Positions 51,703-60,595 of a DNA stretch of 64,000 bases are shown here, one piece after another. The number at the start of each line of letters is the position of its first letter. Position 1 is the first letter of the stretch. A program made the translations under genes and the position numbers. Where the stretch lies: NCBI RefSeq assembly GCF_006539185.1, contig NZ_BJMN01000036.1:1-64000 (forward strand), given 5' to 3'. The notes under the pieces were generated by a model. The model ran no database searches. It worked only from the letters and a program-made list of their open reading frames with translations, and had not been told where the DNA came from. The DNA is from Streptomyces gardneri. GTDB lineage: Bacteria; Actinomycetota; Actinomycetes; Streptomycetales; Streptomycetaceae.

Positions 51703-52164
51703 ATGAGCATCTGGTGGTCACTCCATCTGCGGCGCGAAGCCGCGAGCGTGCCGCTGGCCCGCCGGCTTCTGCTGGGCACGATGGAGACCGCGGGGGTCGA
51801 CCCCGACGTGTCGTACGAGCTGTCGGTCGCGCTGACCGAGGCCTGTGCGAACGCGGTCGAGCACGGCGGTGACGTCGGCGGCGAGGCCGGCGGGACGGGC
51901 AGGGCCTACCGGGTGACGGCCTACCTGGACGGCGAGACCTGTCGTATCGAGGTGGCGGACTCGGGACCGGGCTTCCCCGGTGTCGAGAGGGCGTCGGCGC
52001 CGACGGCCCCCTCGGACGACGCCGAGCACGGCCGGGGGCTGCGCCTGATCGAGGAGCTCGCCGACCATGTGCAGTTCGGCAACCGCTCGGGCCGGGGCGG
52101 CGCGGTCGTCAGCTTCGACAAGATCCTGAAGTGGAAGGACGGGCCGTCGCTCCTGATGGCCTGA
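51703..52164 (+). CDS. ATP-binding (RsbW-type anti-sigma factor-like) protein
   Basis: The 153-residue protein is a histidine-kinase-like ATPase without a kinase phosphoacceptor. It contains TEACANAVEHG (N-box), EVADSGPGFPG (G1) and HGRGLRLIEEL (G2). Streptomyces has many such proteins, which switch anti-sigma/antagonist systems. ATG 51703 was chosen with GGAGG 11 bp upstream. No sigma factor or antagonist gene is adjacent. A PP2C phosphatase lies 1.7 kb away. Confidence 0.85.
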   Translation: MSIWWSLHLRREAASVPLARRLLLGTMETAGVDPDVSYELSVALTEACANAVEHGGDVGGEAGGTGRAYRVTAYLDGETCRIEVADSGPGFPGVERASAPTAPSDDAEHGRGLRLIEELADHVQFGNRSGRGGAVVSFDKILKWKDGPSLLMA

Positions 52165-52190
52165 ACCGGAGAGAGACGTACGCGTACGGG

Positions 52191-52226
52191 GAAGGGCCCC
52201 CGCCGGTCGGTCGGCGGGGGCCCTTC
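52191..52226. terminator. Strong bidirectional hairpin
   Basis: A perfect 14-bp stem (52191-52204 and 52213-52226) with an 8-nt loop lies between the convergent anti-sigma-type gene and pepP. Confidence 0.9.
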
Positions 52227-52254
52227 GTCTCCAACGTACGCGTGATCGCGGTGG

Positions 52255-53718
52255 TCAGCCCTTCAGGCCGGCCATCCACGCCTCGACCTCTTCGGAGCGG
52301 CGCGGCAGCGCGTCCGAGAGGTTCACGTTGCCGTCCTCGGTGACGAGGATGTCGTCCTCGATCCGGACGCCGATGCCTCGGTACTCCTCCGGCACGGTCA
52401 GGTCGTCGGCCTGGAAGTACAGACCCGGCTCGACGGTCAGGCACATGCCCGGCGCGAGGGTCGTGTCGACGTACGCCTCGGTGCGCGCGGCGGCGCAGTC
52501 GTGGACGTCCATGCCGAGCATGTGGCCGGTGCCGTGCAGGGTCCAGCGGCGCTGGAGGCCGAGCTCCAGGACGCGCTCGACCGGGCCCTCGACGAGGCCC
52601 CACTCGACGAGCTTCTCGGCGAGGACGCGCTGGGCGGCGTCGTGGAAGTCGCGGTAGGCGGCGCCGGGCTTCACCGCGGCGATGCCGGCCTCCTGCGCCT
52701 CGTACACGGCGTCGTAGATCTTGCGCTGGAGCTCGGTGTACCGGCCGTTGATGGGCAGGGTGCGGGTGATGTCCGCGGTGTAGAGCTCGGTGGTCTCCAC
52801 GCCGGCGTCGAGCAGCAGCAGGTCGCCGGAGCGGACGTCGCCGTCGTTGCGCACCCAGTGGAGGGTGGTGGCGTGCGGGCCGGCGGCGCAGATGGAGCCG
52901 TAGCCGATGTCGTTGCCCTCGACGCGGGCGCGCAGGAAGAACGTGCCCTCGATGTAGCGCTCGCTGGTCGCCTCGGCCTTGTCGAGGACCTTGACGACGT
53001 CCTCGAAGCCGCGGGCCGTGGCCTCGCAGGCCTTCCGGAGCTCGGCGACCTCGAAGTCGTCCTTGATCAGACGGGCCTCGGAGAGGTAGACGCGCAGTTC
53101 CTCGTCGCGCTCGGCGGTGACCTTGTCGGTCAGCGCCGCCTCGATGCCGGCGTCGTGGCCGCGGACGGCGCGGACGGGGCCGGTGGCCTCCTTCAGCTCG
53201 GCGGCGAGCTCGCGGACGTCCTTCGCGGGGACGCCGAGGAGCTGCTCGGCCTCGGTGAGGGAGTGGCGGCGGCCGACCCACAGCTCGCCCTGGCCGTCGA
53301 GCCAGAACTCGCCGTTCTCACGGTCGGAGCGCGGCAGCAGGTAGATCGTCGCCTTGTGGCCGCCCGCGCGGACGGGCTCCAGGACGAGGACGCCGTCCTG
53401 CGTCTGGTCGCCGGTGAGGTACGCGTACTCGGTGGAGGCGCGGAAGGCGTACTCGGTGTCGTTCGACCGGGTCTTCAGCTTTCCGGCGGGGATCACCAGG
53501 CGCTCGCCCGGGAAGCGGGCGGACAGGGCGGCGCGGCGAGCGGCGGTCTTGTCGGCCTGCGCGATGGGCGCCAGGTCCCGCAGCTCGGTGTCGGCCCAGC
53601 CGGACTTCATGTTCTCGGCGAGCTCGTCGGACACGCCCGGGTACAGGCCGTTCTTCCGCTGCTTGATCGCCTCTTCGGTCGACTCTTCCGGGGTCTCCGG
53701 CGTGAGCTCCTCGGCCAC
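52255..53718 (-). CDS. pepP: Xaa-Pro aminopeptidase (aminopeptidase P)
   Basis: The 487-residue protein has an N-terminal creatinase-type domain (about 40-200) and a C-terminal M24 domain. Metal ligands can be seen in LLLDAGVE, TADITRT, HGTGHMLGMDVHD, EPGLYF and RIEDD. It cleaves N-terminal residues before proline. Full-length, so unlike the M24 protein at 32544-33389. It stands alone. Confidence 0.95.
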   Translation of the reverse strand: MAEELTPETPEESTEEAIKQRKNGLYPGVSDELAENMKSGWADTELRDLAPIAQADKTAARRAALSARFPGERLVIPAGKLKTRSNDTEYAFRASTEYAYLTGDQTQDGVLVLEPVRAGGHKATIYLLPRSDRENGEFWLDGQGELWVGRRHSLTEAEQLLGVPAKDVRELAAELKEATGPVRAVRGHDAGIEAALTDKVTAERDEELRVYLSEARLIKDDFEVAELRKACEATARGFEDVVKVLDKAEATSERYIEGTFFLRARVEGNDIGYGSICAAGPHATTLHWVRNDGDVRSGDLLLLDAGVETTELYTADITRTLPINGRYTELQRKIYDAVYEAQEAGIAAVKPGAAYRDFHDAAQRVLAEKLVEWGLVEGPVERVLELGLQRRWTLHGTGHMLGMDVHDCAAARTEAYVDTTLAPGMCLTVEPGLYFQADDLTVPEEYRGIGVRIEDDILVTEDGNVNLSDALPRRSEEVEAWMAGLKG

Positions 53719-53840
53719 GGGTCTGCCTCCTCTTGGTACGACACTGAACCCCCACCATCGTACGGTCGTACGGAAGGGGGCCCAGGGCCGGAAGACCCAT
53801 TACCGGAGCGTCACGTTCCGCTCACTCGAAGCGGGGCGGG

Positions 53841-55352
53841 TCACTCGAAGCGGGCGGCGAGCAGGACCACGTCCTCCTCGTCGTCGACGGTGTCGAGTCC
53901 GAGGCCCTCGGGCAGCAGGGTCCGCAGGATGTGGTCGGCGATCGCGCCCGGGTCGCCCCGGTCCGCCCTCGGCACGCTCGAGGCGGCCGCGTGGAGGCGC
54001 GCGAAGGCCCGGTCCATGGCGTCGCCGGTACGGCGGAGCAGCCCGTCCGTGTAGAGAAGCACCGTTTCTCCCGGGGCGGGGGACAGCTCGACGCTCGGCG
54101 CCTCCCAGCAGGAGAGCATCCCGAGCGGGGCCGAGAGCGAGGTCTCGACGAACTCGGTGCGGTGGTCGCCGATGATCAGCGGCGGGGCGTGTCCGGCCCC
54201 GGCCAGGACGATCCGGCGCTGTGCGGGCTCGGCGTACGCGAAGAGCGCCGTCGCCGAGCGCGCGGGCTCGGTGAGCCGGAGCAGGAGCTCCAGGTCGGAG
54301 AGGACGGCGACGGGGTCCTCGCCCTCCATCACCGCGTACGCCCGGAGGGAGGCGCGCAGCCGACCCATGGCGGCCAGCGCGCTCGGGCCGGTCCCGGTGA
54401 CGGAGCCGACGGCGAGCCCGAGGGCGCCCTCGGGCAGCGGCAGCGCGTCGTACCAGTCGCCGCCGCCCCGGGGGCCGGTGCGGTGGCGGGCGGCGAGCTG
54501 GACGCCGGGGACGCGGGGGAGGCGGCTCGGGAGCAGCTCCTCGGCGACGGTGGAGACCTGGGCGCGGGCCCGCTCGACCTGGAGGAGGCGGGCGATGTGC
54601 TCGGTGGCGAAGCGGCCGTAGAGCCCGATGAGGTGGCGCTGGCGTTCGGAGGGCTCGGCGGGCTCGTCGTAGAGCCAGACGGCCGCGCCCAGCCGGCCGG
54701 CCTCCTCGGTGGCGAGGGGGAGGGCGTAGCTGGCGGCGTAGCCGAGGCGGGCGGCGACCTCACGGTGGCGCGGGTCGAGGCCCTCCTCCGTACGGACGTC
54801 GGGGATGGCGATCGGATCGGGGACGCGGGCCGGGTCGGCGGGATCCGGGAGGCCGTCGAGGAGGCGGCCGTAGCTGGTGGCGCCGCGCGGGACGGTCTCG
54901 ATCGTGCCGAGCTCGGCGTGGGCGAGCCCGAGGCCGATGGTGGTGGCGGGGCCGAGGCCGTCGGCGGGTTCGAGGACGACCATGCCCCGGCGGGCGCCGA
55001 CGAGCGCCGCCCCGGCGCCGAGCACCTCGGGGAGGGCCGCGTCGAGGGACGAGGTCCTGATGAGGCGCTCGGTGAGTTCGTGGAGGGTCGTGAGGTCGGA
55101 GACCCAGCCGGCCAGTCGGTCCTGGATCAGCGCGCCGGGCGGGAGGGCCGCGTCGGCGGGTGTCGCCGCCGCGGGGACCCCGGAAAGAGGCGCCGTAGTG
55201 TGCGGGGGGTGGGGAACCGTGGAATCGATTCCGGCCACTTTCGGCATGTGTGGGGCGCTCATGTCAGTCGGCTTTCCGACCGGTGCGTTTGACGCCATAG
55301 CATCGCAAACCCCCATGTCATTCTGCGCCGCTCGATGCATCCACATGTACAC
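53841..55352 (-). CDS. GAF-PP2C (RsbU/SpoIIE-type) serine phosphatase
   Basis: The protein (about 503 residues) has a GAF-like sensor (about 90-235) and a PP2C/SpoIIE domain (about 265-500) with GGDWYDALPL, AGHAPPLIIG and LLYTDGLLR. These hydrolyse phosphoserine on antagonists of anti-sigma factors. The start is uncertain: GTG 55352, or later ATGs at 55316, 55298 or 55262. The N-terminus is low-complexity. It diverges from the minisatellite region. Confidence 0.83.
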   Translation of the reverse strand: MYMWMHRAAQNDMGVCDAMASNAPVGKPTDMSAPHMPKVAGIDSTVPHPPHTTAPLSGVPAAATPADAALPPGALIQDRLAGWVSDLTTLHELTERLIRTSSLDAALPEVLGAGAALVGARRGMVVLEPADGLGPATTIGLGLAHAELGTIETVPRGATSYGRLLDGLPDPADPARVPDPIAIPDVRTEEGLDPRHREVAARLGYAASYALPLATEEAGRLGAAVWLYDEPAEPSERQRHLIGLYGRFATEHIARLLQVERARAQVSTVAEELLPSRLPRVPGVQLAARHRTGPRGGGDWYDALPLPEGALGLAVGSVTGTGPSALAAMGRLRASLRAYAVMEGEDPVAVLSDLELLLRLTEPARSATALFAYAEPAQRRIVLAGAGHAPPLIIGDHRTEFVETSLSAPLGMLSCWEAPSVELSPAPGETVLLYTDGLLRRTGDAMDRAFARLHAAASSVPRADRGDPGAIADHILRTLLPEGLGLDTVDDEEDVVLLAARFE

Positions 55353-55366
55353 GCACCGGAGGAGCG

Positions 55367-55732
55367 ATGTCCAGCATTGTCCCCATGGGACTTGTGGTGT
55401 CCGTGAGCTTGGACGCAGGGGTTGAAGTACGCGAGAAGTTGGCTGAAAATTGCCCCCGGTGTGCACCTTTTGCGGTCGACTGGCGTCGTTTGAAAGCGCG
55501 TCATTCCGAGCGTGCTGGGTACGTACTCGATGACAGGCAGGGGCAGTTGGAGCTGCCCCGGAACGTGCCGTGGAACCCCGGCGTCTTACGTGCCGCAGGC
55601 CCCGGCCCGTCCCCCAGTGGCGGGGAACGTGTTCTGACCCGGCTTGGATCTGGCACCGATACGGACCGACCTGGCTCGACCTGGTTCCGACCTGGCTTCA
55701 CCCGGTTCCGACCTGGCTCCACCTGGTTCTGA
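55367..55732 (+). CDS. Candidate small ORF ending in a 7-residue repeat
   Basis: An open frame of 121 codons starts at ATG 55367 just after GGAGGAG. It has a CPRC motif near residue 31, a TTA (bldA-type) codon in the body, and ends RPGSTWF RPGFTRF RPGSTWF at the minisatellite. Codon third-position GC is much lower than in neighbouring genes, and the repeats are open in other frames too. It is very uncertain as a gene and is listed because it has a good ribosome site. Confidence 0.25.
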   Translation: MSSIVPMGLVVSVSLDAGVEVREKLAENCPRCAPFAVDWRRLKARHSERAGYVLDDRQGQLELPRNVPWNPGVLRAAGPGPSPSGGERVLTRLGSGTDTDRPGSTWFRPGFTRFRPGSTWF

Positions 55733-55750
55733 CCTGCTCCACCGGTTCCT
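55668..55750. repeat. 21-bp minisatellite
   Basis: Three clean 21-bp units (starting GACCTGGCT; 55668-55688, 55689-55709, 55710-55730) are followed by decayed units to about 55790. All frames stay open through the repeat, so the unit length of seven codons makes copy-number change in-frame. The stretch from 55353 to 55912 otherwise holds only the weak candidate ORF. Confidence 0.85.
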
Positions 55751-55912
55751 CCCCGGCTCGACCTGGCCCCACCGGTTCATACCTGGCCCGTCGACCCCGC
55801 TTTCGGCGCGGGGCGGGGCGCCACCGACCTTGTACGCGCTGATACGCACGGTGAAGAGATCTGCACATGGTGTGATGTGGATTCGGCGTTCAACGGAAAG
55901 GAACGAGCGCTC

Positions 55913-56620
55913 ATGCGCGAGATCCTCGGAATCCTGGGACCCCTCGTGAAGCGAGGCAGGCGACGCAGGCTCCGGCTCCGGCGCGAGGCGACGACCGCCC
56001 GGCTCGCCGCGGCGGTCGCCTACGCGGTCGAGTGGGACTGGCCCGTCCTGCCGGGAGTGGGCCTGAAGACGACGACCCGCACGGCCGCGGGCCCCCTCTG
56101 CGCCTGCCCCGACCCCGAGTGCGCGGTGCCCGGCGCGCACCCGTTCGACCCCGGGCTCCTCGCGGCCACCACCGACGAGCGGATGATCCGCTGGTGGTGG
56201 ACCAGGCGGCCGGAGGCCCCGGTGGTGCTCGCCACGGGCGGCGGCGCGCCCTGCGCGGTGAGCCTGCCCGCGGTGGCGGGAGCGCGCGCGTTGACCGCGC
56301 TCGACGCGATGGGCATGCGGCTCGGCCCGGTGGTGGCGACGCCGACGCGATGGTCGATCCTCGTCGCCCCGTACGGCCTCGAACGGCTGGGGGAGCTGCT
56401 GTACGCGAAGGACAGCGTGCCCAGTTCGCTGCGGTTCCACAGCGAGGGCGGTTATCTGCTGCTGCCGCCCTCGGTCGCCGGGAGCGGGCAGGTGCGGTGG
56501 GAGCGGGCGCCGCTCGCGGGCTCGGCCAGGCCGTGGCTGCCGGACGTGGAGGCCGTGGTGGACGCCCTGGTCGAGGCGAGCACGAGCGCACCTGGCGGCG
56601 GGAGCCGGCTCACGTACTGA
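55913..56620 (+). CDS. Bifunctional DNA primase/polymerase-like (prim-pol) protein
   Basis: The 235-residue protein matches the prim-pol N-terminal domain family seen in Streptomyces. It shows WPVLPGVG, CACPDPECAVPGAHPFDP (zinc-like Cys pair), WWWTRRPEAPVVLATG and GGYLLLPPS. Where active members carry Asp residues in a DxD-like motif, this one reads CAVSLPAVAGARAL, so it may be catalytically dead. It starts with ATG 55913 (a GTG at 55877 is possible). No replication or mobile gene is adjacent. Confidence 0.7.
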   Translation: MREILGILGPLVKRGRRRRLRLRREATTARLAAAVAYAVEWDWPVLPGVGLKTTTRTAAGPLCACPDPECAVPGAHPFDPGLLAATTDERMIRWWWTRRPEAPVVLATGGGAPCAVSLPAVAGARALTALDAMGMRLGPVVATPTRWSILVAPYGLERLGELLYAKDSVPSSLRFHSEGGYLLLPPSVAGSGQVRWERAPLAGSARPWLPDVEAVVDALVEASTSAPGGGSRLTY

Positions 56621-56777
56621 GCGGCGGCACACACGAGGGCCGGCACGTTCACCCGAACGGGTGTGTCCTGGCCCGACTTGCAGGGGAAACGGGCGCGCGG
56701 CCGACCGGGCGCCCGCCGGCCGCCGATATGTTCGCCCCACCCGACGAAGATCCCGGGCGAAAGAGCAGGTGGGTCGC

Positions 56778-57482
56778 ATGAGTCCGGTGATGAGCCCGGC
56801 GAAACTCCGCATGATCGGACTCGGAACGGCCGTCGCTGTCGCCGTCCTCGTACCGATCGTCGCGGTGGCCGGCCCGACGGGCGATCCCGTACGACCCGCC
56901 GGCCCGGGGGACGCGAAGTCCGGAGCCCGGGACGGGGCACGAGCCGGGGACGGCGCCGGGGCCCGGGCCGGGGACGGGGGGCTGCTGTCGGACCTGGGGC
57001 TCGGGCGCGGAGCCCGTACGGCGGAGTCTCCCGCCGCCGGTGCCGCACAGGACCGCGCTTCCGCCCCTTCCGACTCCCCCGCCGCCCCATCCGCCACTTC
57101 CGTCCCATCCGCCACTCCGGCGGCCCCGGAACGGATCACGAAGTGTGGGCCGGAACTCGCCTCTCCCGAGGGGATCGAGGCACAGACCTGCGTCCTGGCC
57201 GAGGGGCCCGACATCTGGGCGCGTACGTACTACCGGAACGCCACGGGGCAGCAGCTCGACGCGTTTCTGACCCTGATGGCGCCCGGCGGGCGGACCGTAC
57301 AAGTGCGTTGTCCGGTCGCGGCGCAGGACGAACCGGGAACCTGTGAAACACCCAGGGAACGCGGTCAGGGCAAGGCCACGGCGTATACGGCGGTCGCGGA
57401 ATTCGCAGGTACCGGCGAAGGGGGCAGCACCCCGCTGCTGCTGAGGTCGGGCAGCAACACGGCGGACACCGAAGGAAGTTGA
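56778..57482 (+). CDS. Secreted/anchored hypothetical protein
   Basis: No family was recognised. The 234 residues begin with an N-terminal hydrophobic helix (about 13-31) acting as signal or anchor. An Ala/Gly/Ser-rich low-complexity region (about 40-110) follows, then a C-terminal domain (about 115-225) with three Cys that may pair. ATG 56778 is chosen. It follows the prim-pol gene on the same strand, and is followed by a hairpin terminator. Confidence 0.72.
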   Translation: MSPVMSPAKLRMIGLGTAVAVAVLVPIVAVAGPTGDPVRPAGPGDAKSGARDGARAGDGAGARAGDGGLLSDLGLGRGARTAESPAAGAAQDRASAPSDSPAAPSATSVPSATPAAPERITKCGPELASPEGIEAQTCVLAEGPDIWARTYYRNATGQQLDAFLTLMAPGGRTVQVRCPVAAQDEPGTCETPRERGQGKATAYTAVAEFAGTGEGGSTPLLLRSGSNTADTEGS

Positions 57483-57521
57483 GTGCCGAACGCCCCGGCG
57501 CGGCCTGGGGCGGGCATGGAA

Positions 57522-57565
57522 AGGCCCGATCGCTGGCGACGGGGGATGCACCAGCGACCGGGCTT
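57522..57565. terminator. Hairpin between secreted protein and DUF5926 genes
   Basis: The 13-bp arms (about 57524-57536 and 57551-57563) pair with one wobble around a 14-nt loop. It lies between convergent genes and is followed by TT. Confidence 0.8.
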
Positions 57566-57702
57566 CCAGAACGGTAACAAGAGATCTGCTGTTCGCAAAT
57601 TCGATCTCGGTTATTCGGACAGGGATTTACCCGCCCGCAGACCGGGTTGTGGCGGAAGTCACCGACTGGTCGGTCTGTCAGTCACCGATACCACCTGGGG
57701 TA

Positions 57703-58680
57703 TCAGCTGAGAGTCACCTGACGGTTCGTGAGGCCGCCGCGCGCCCGCCGCTCCTCGGCCGTGAGCGGAGCGTCCGAGGCGAGCGCCCCGGCGAGCCGCT
57801 CGGCGAACTCGGCGGCCGGCTTCTCGCACTGCTCGGCGGTCATGGAGGTCGGCAGGTCCCACACCGGCACCATGAGGCCGTGGGCGCGGAAGGAGCCGAC
57901 GAGCCGGGTGTTCTCGCCGAGGGACGTGCCCTCGCCGGCCTGGAGCCGCGCGAGCGCGTCGAGGAGCTTCTCCTCCGGGTGCGGCATGACCCAGCGCAGG
58001 TGGTTCTTGTCCGGGGTCTCGCACCAGTACGCCGAGTCCACGCCGGTCAGCTTGACCGTCGGGATCGCGGCGGCGTTGGCGCGCTCCAGGGAGGCGGCGA
58101 CCTCGGGGTCGGCACCGTCCGCGGACGCCGGGATCCAGAACTCGAAGCCCGTGTGGACCTCCGGGGCGAACGGCGCGTCCGTGTCGAGCAGCTCCTGCAG
58201 ACGCGTGCCCTCGGCCGGCACGCGGCGCGGCGGGACCGGGTTGCCCGGCTCGGTCTCCAGGGCGCGCTGGAGGGTGTCGGCGAGGTCGCGCGCGAGGTCG
58301 CCGGAGGAGGAGTCGTTCTGCAGGGCGAGGAGGACGGAGCCGTCGTCGCGGCGCAGCGCCGGCCACGCCATCGGCAGCACGGTCGCGAGCGTCACGGACG
58401 GCACGCCCTCGGGCAGCCCGCCCTTCAGGGTGAGCGGCACGGTGGCGGCGGGCACGAGCTCGCGGAGCGCGACCCAGTCGCACTCGCCGGGCAGACCCTC
58501 GAAGGGGCGCTGGACGAGCTCGGTCACGGCGTGCGCGGCGGACCGGCCGTGACAGGCCTTGTAGCGGCGGCCCGAGCCGCACGGGCAGGGCTCGCGCGCG
58601 CCGACGACCGGGATCTCCCCGCTCGTGACCTGTGCCTGGCCGGCCTTGCCGGCCTTCGTCTGGGGGCGCTTCTTGGCCAT
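57703..58680 (-). CDS. DUF5926-family protein with SEC-C motif
   Basis: The 325-residue protein has an N-terminal basic segment (MAKKRPQTKAGKAGQ) and a zinc-binding SEC-C motif CPCGSGRRYKACHG near residues 32-45. A globular domain (about 60-315) follows. SEC-C motifs occur in SecA and in many orphan bacterial proteins. This one resembles the DUF5926 family, whose function is unknown. ATG 58680 is the natural start. Confidence 0.88.
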   Translation of the reverse strand: MAKKRPQTKAGKAGQAQVTSGEIPVVGAREPCPCGSGRRYKACHGRSAAHAVTELVQRPFEGLPGECDWVALRELVPAATVPLTLKGGLPEGVPSVTLATVLPMAWPALRRDDGSVLLALQNDSSSGDLARDLADTLQRALETEPGNPVPPRRVPAEGTRLQELLDTDAPFAPEVHTGFEFWIPASADGADPEVAASLERANAAAIPTVKLTGVDSAYWCETPDKNHLRWVMPHPEEKLLDALARLQAGEGTSLGENTRLVGSFRAHGLMVPVWDLPTSMTAEQCEKPAAEFAERLAGALASDAPLTAEERRARGGLTNRQVTLS

Positions 58681-58872
58681 GGTGTGGCTTTCTCCCGATC
58701 GCGGCGGTGCTGTGTGCGTGCTGTATCGGGCGCGAGCCTAGCCGCACAGCGCACCACCGCTCCTCAGGCGGGGCGCGGGCCCCGCCCGGTACGCGCCGGT
58801 CCAGGGGGCGTGGGCCCGGGGCGCGTGCCGAGGGCGCGTGCCCCGGGGGCCTGGTGCCCCGATGCCCCGGTG

Positions 58873-59475
58873 TCAGTCCAGATCGTCGTGCGCGTCGAGG
58901 AAGTCGAAGCCCGAGCCGCCGCCGACGCGCGCCGCGAAGTCCTCGCGGCGGTGTCCCTCGGTGACCACGACCCAGACCGTGACCTCGCCGGTCGCGCTGT
59001 CCCGCACGCCCCAGTCCTGGGCCAGCGCGCTGATGATGTTCAGCCCGCGTCCGCCCCGTGCGGTGACCGAGGGCGTGGAGGGCACGGGTCTCGTGGGACC
59101 ACCGCCGTCCGTCACCTCGACCCGCAGACCGCCTGACGAGTCGACCCGCCATGCCGCCAGGACGTCGCCCTCGCCCCGTTCCGCCCGTCCCAGCGGCCTG
59201 CCGTAGCGACAGGCATTGCTGAGCAGCTCCGAAAGGATCAGTACCGCGTCGTCGACGACCGATTCGGACACCCCGCTGCGGTACAGCTCGTCCCGCATCC
59301 GGTGTCGCGCCTCACCCACGCCGGCAGGGCCATGGGGTACGGCCATGCTCGACGACGTGGGCACCTCTTGTGCCACCACCAACGCCACCCCCGAGACCTC
59401 CTTTGCCCCACGCCACCGTGTGGATGCCCCACTGGACTGGACCGGAAACCGGCCAAGGGACGTGGCGTGTCGCAC
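58873..59475 (-). CDS. ATP-binding (HATPase) regulatory protein
   Basis: The 200-residue protein has the GHKL motifs ILSELLSNACRYG (N-box), VTDGGGPT and GRGLNIISAL. It resembles RsbW-like anti-sigma proteins with an N-terminal extension. The start at GTG 59475 is the longest; ATG nearer residue 44 is possible. It belongs to the same class as the gene at 51703-52164. Confidence 0.82.
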   Translation of the reverse strand: MRHATSLGRFPVQSSGASTRWRGAKEVSGVALVVAQEVPTSSSMAVPHGPAGVGEARHRMRDELYRSGVSESVVDDAVLILSELLSNACRYGRPLGRAERGEGDVLAAWRVDSSGGLRVEVTDGGGPTRPVPSTPSVTARGGRGLNIISALAQDWGVRDSATGEVTVWVVVTEGHRREDFAARVGGGSGFDFLDAHDDLD

Positions 59476-59556
59476 TCGTGACGATCGAGTACGCGCCGAA
59501 CGCGCCGGTGCACTCCCTGTAAGCGCTGGGGACGGTGTGACGAGTGGGGCAGGAGA

Positions 59557-60387
59557 TCAGCCGCGGCCCAGCTGGGCGAGCACCTGCTTGGGACGGTTGG
59601 TGATGATCGCGTCCACCCCCAGGCGTACGCAGAGCTCGACGTCCTCGGGCTCGTCCACCGTCCAGACGTGGACCTGGTGACCGGCCTTCTGGAGCCGCAG
59701 GATCACGGCGGGGTGGTGGCGGACGATCCGGATCGAGGGGCCCGCCACGCGCGCGCCCGCGGGGAGGCGCCCGTCGCGCAGCCGGGGAGTGACGAACTGG
59801 GTGAGGGACACGGTCGGCAGGGTCGGCGAGGCGGCGGCGATCCGGTGCAGGGAGCGGGCCGAGAAGCTCATGATCCGTACCGGGGAGTCGTCGCGGGACG
59901 CCGGGGCGTCGAGCCCGAACCGCTTCAGGAGCTGGAGGAGCCGGTCCTCGACCTGGCCGGCCCAGCGGGTGGGGTGCTTGGTCTCGATGGCCAGCTCGAC
60001 CCGGCGCCCGGCGTCGGAGACGAGCTCCAGGAGGCGCTCCAGGGTGAGGACGGAGGTGTACTCGGGGTCTCCCCAGTCGGGGCTCTCCGAGGCGTCGTCC
60101 CGCTCCTCCCGTTCCTTCCAGACGCCGAAGTCGAGCGCGGCGAGGTCGGCGAGTTCGAGGGCGGAGACGGCACCGCGGCCGTTAGACGTACGGTTGACTC
60201 GTCGGTCGTGGACGCAGACGAGGTGGCCGTCGGCGGTGAGCCGGACGTCGCACTCCAGAGCGTCGGCGCCGTCCTCGATGGCCTTCACATAGGCGGCCAG
60301 GGTGTGTTCCGGGGCGTCCTCGGAGGCTCCGCGGTGGGCGACGACCTGGACGGGGGCGCTGTTCGGGTGCTGCCGTGCGTGAGTCAC
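59557..60387 (-). CDS. Glycerophosphodiester phosphodiesterase
   Basis: The 276-residue protein has the GDPD signature HRGASEDAPEHTLAAY at the start of the barrel, with ALECDVRLTADGHLVCVHD carrying the metal residues, and ELAIETKHP. It releases sn-glycerol-3-phosphate from deacylated phospholipids. GTG 60387 was chosen; upstream codons are also open. No signal peptide, so it is cytoplasmic. It diverges from the HtrA-type gene. Confidence 0.92.
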   Translation of the reverse strand: MTHARQHPNSAPVQVVAHRGASEDAPEHTLAAYVKAIEDGADALECDVRLTADGHLVCVHDRRVNRTSNGRGAVSALELADLAALDFGVWKEREERDDASESPDWGDPEYTSVLTLERLLELVSDAGRRVELAIETKHPTRWAGQVEDRLLQLLKRFGLDAPASRDDSPVRIMSFSARSLHRIAAASPTLPTVSLTQFVTPRLRDGRLPAGARVAGPSIRIVRHHPAVILRLQKAGHQVHVWTVDEPEDVELCVRLGVDAIITNRPKQVLAQLGRG

Positions 60388-60595
60388 GGCGTCATGGTGC
60401 CATTGGCGGGGTAGGACGAGCACACCGGAGGCTGTCCGTTCTGTCCGTATATAAAGGATGGGGCGCGAATGCACAGCTCCGCCTTACAGCGGTCTGACGC
60501 GCTGTGGGAAAAGCTGGTGACAACACCCTGAGCCAGGCATGACCACCCACGACCACCCCGCGCAGTGATCGAGCAGTCGACGAGGAGAGCGAGCT

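Noticed and set aside
55501..55722. 73-codon minus-strand frame through the minisatellite
   Set aside because: It is open only because the repeats have no stops, and no ribosome site or homologue-like motif is present.
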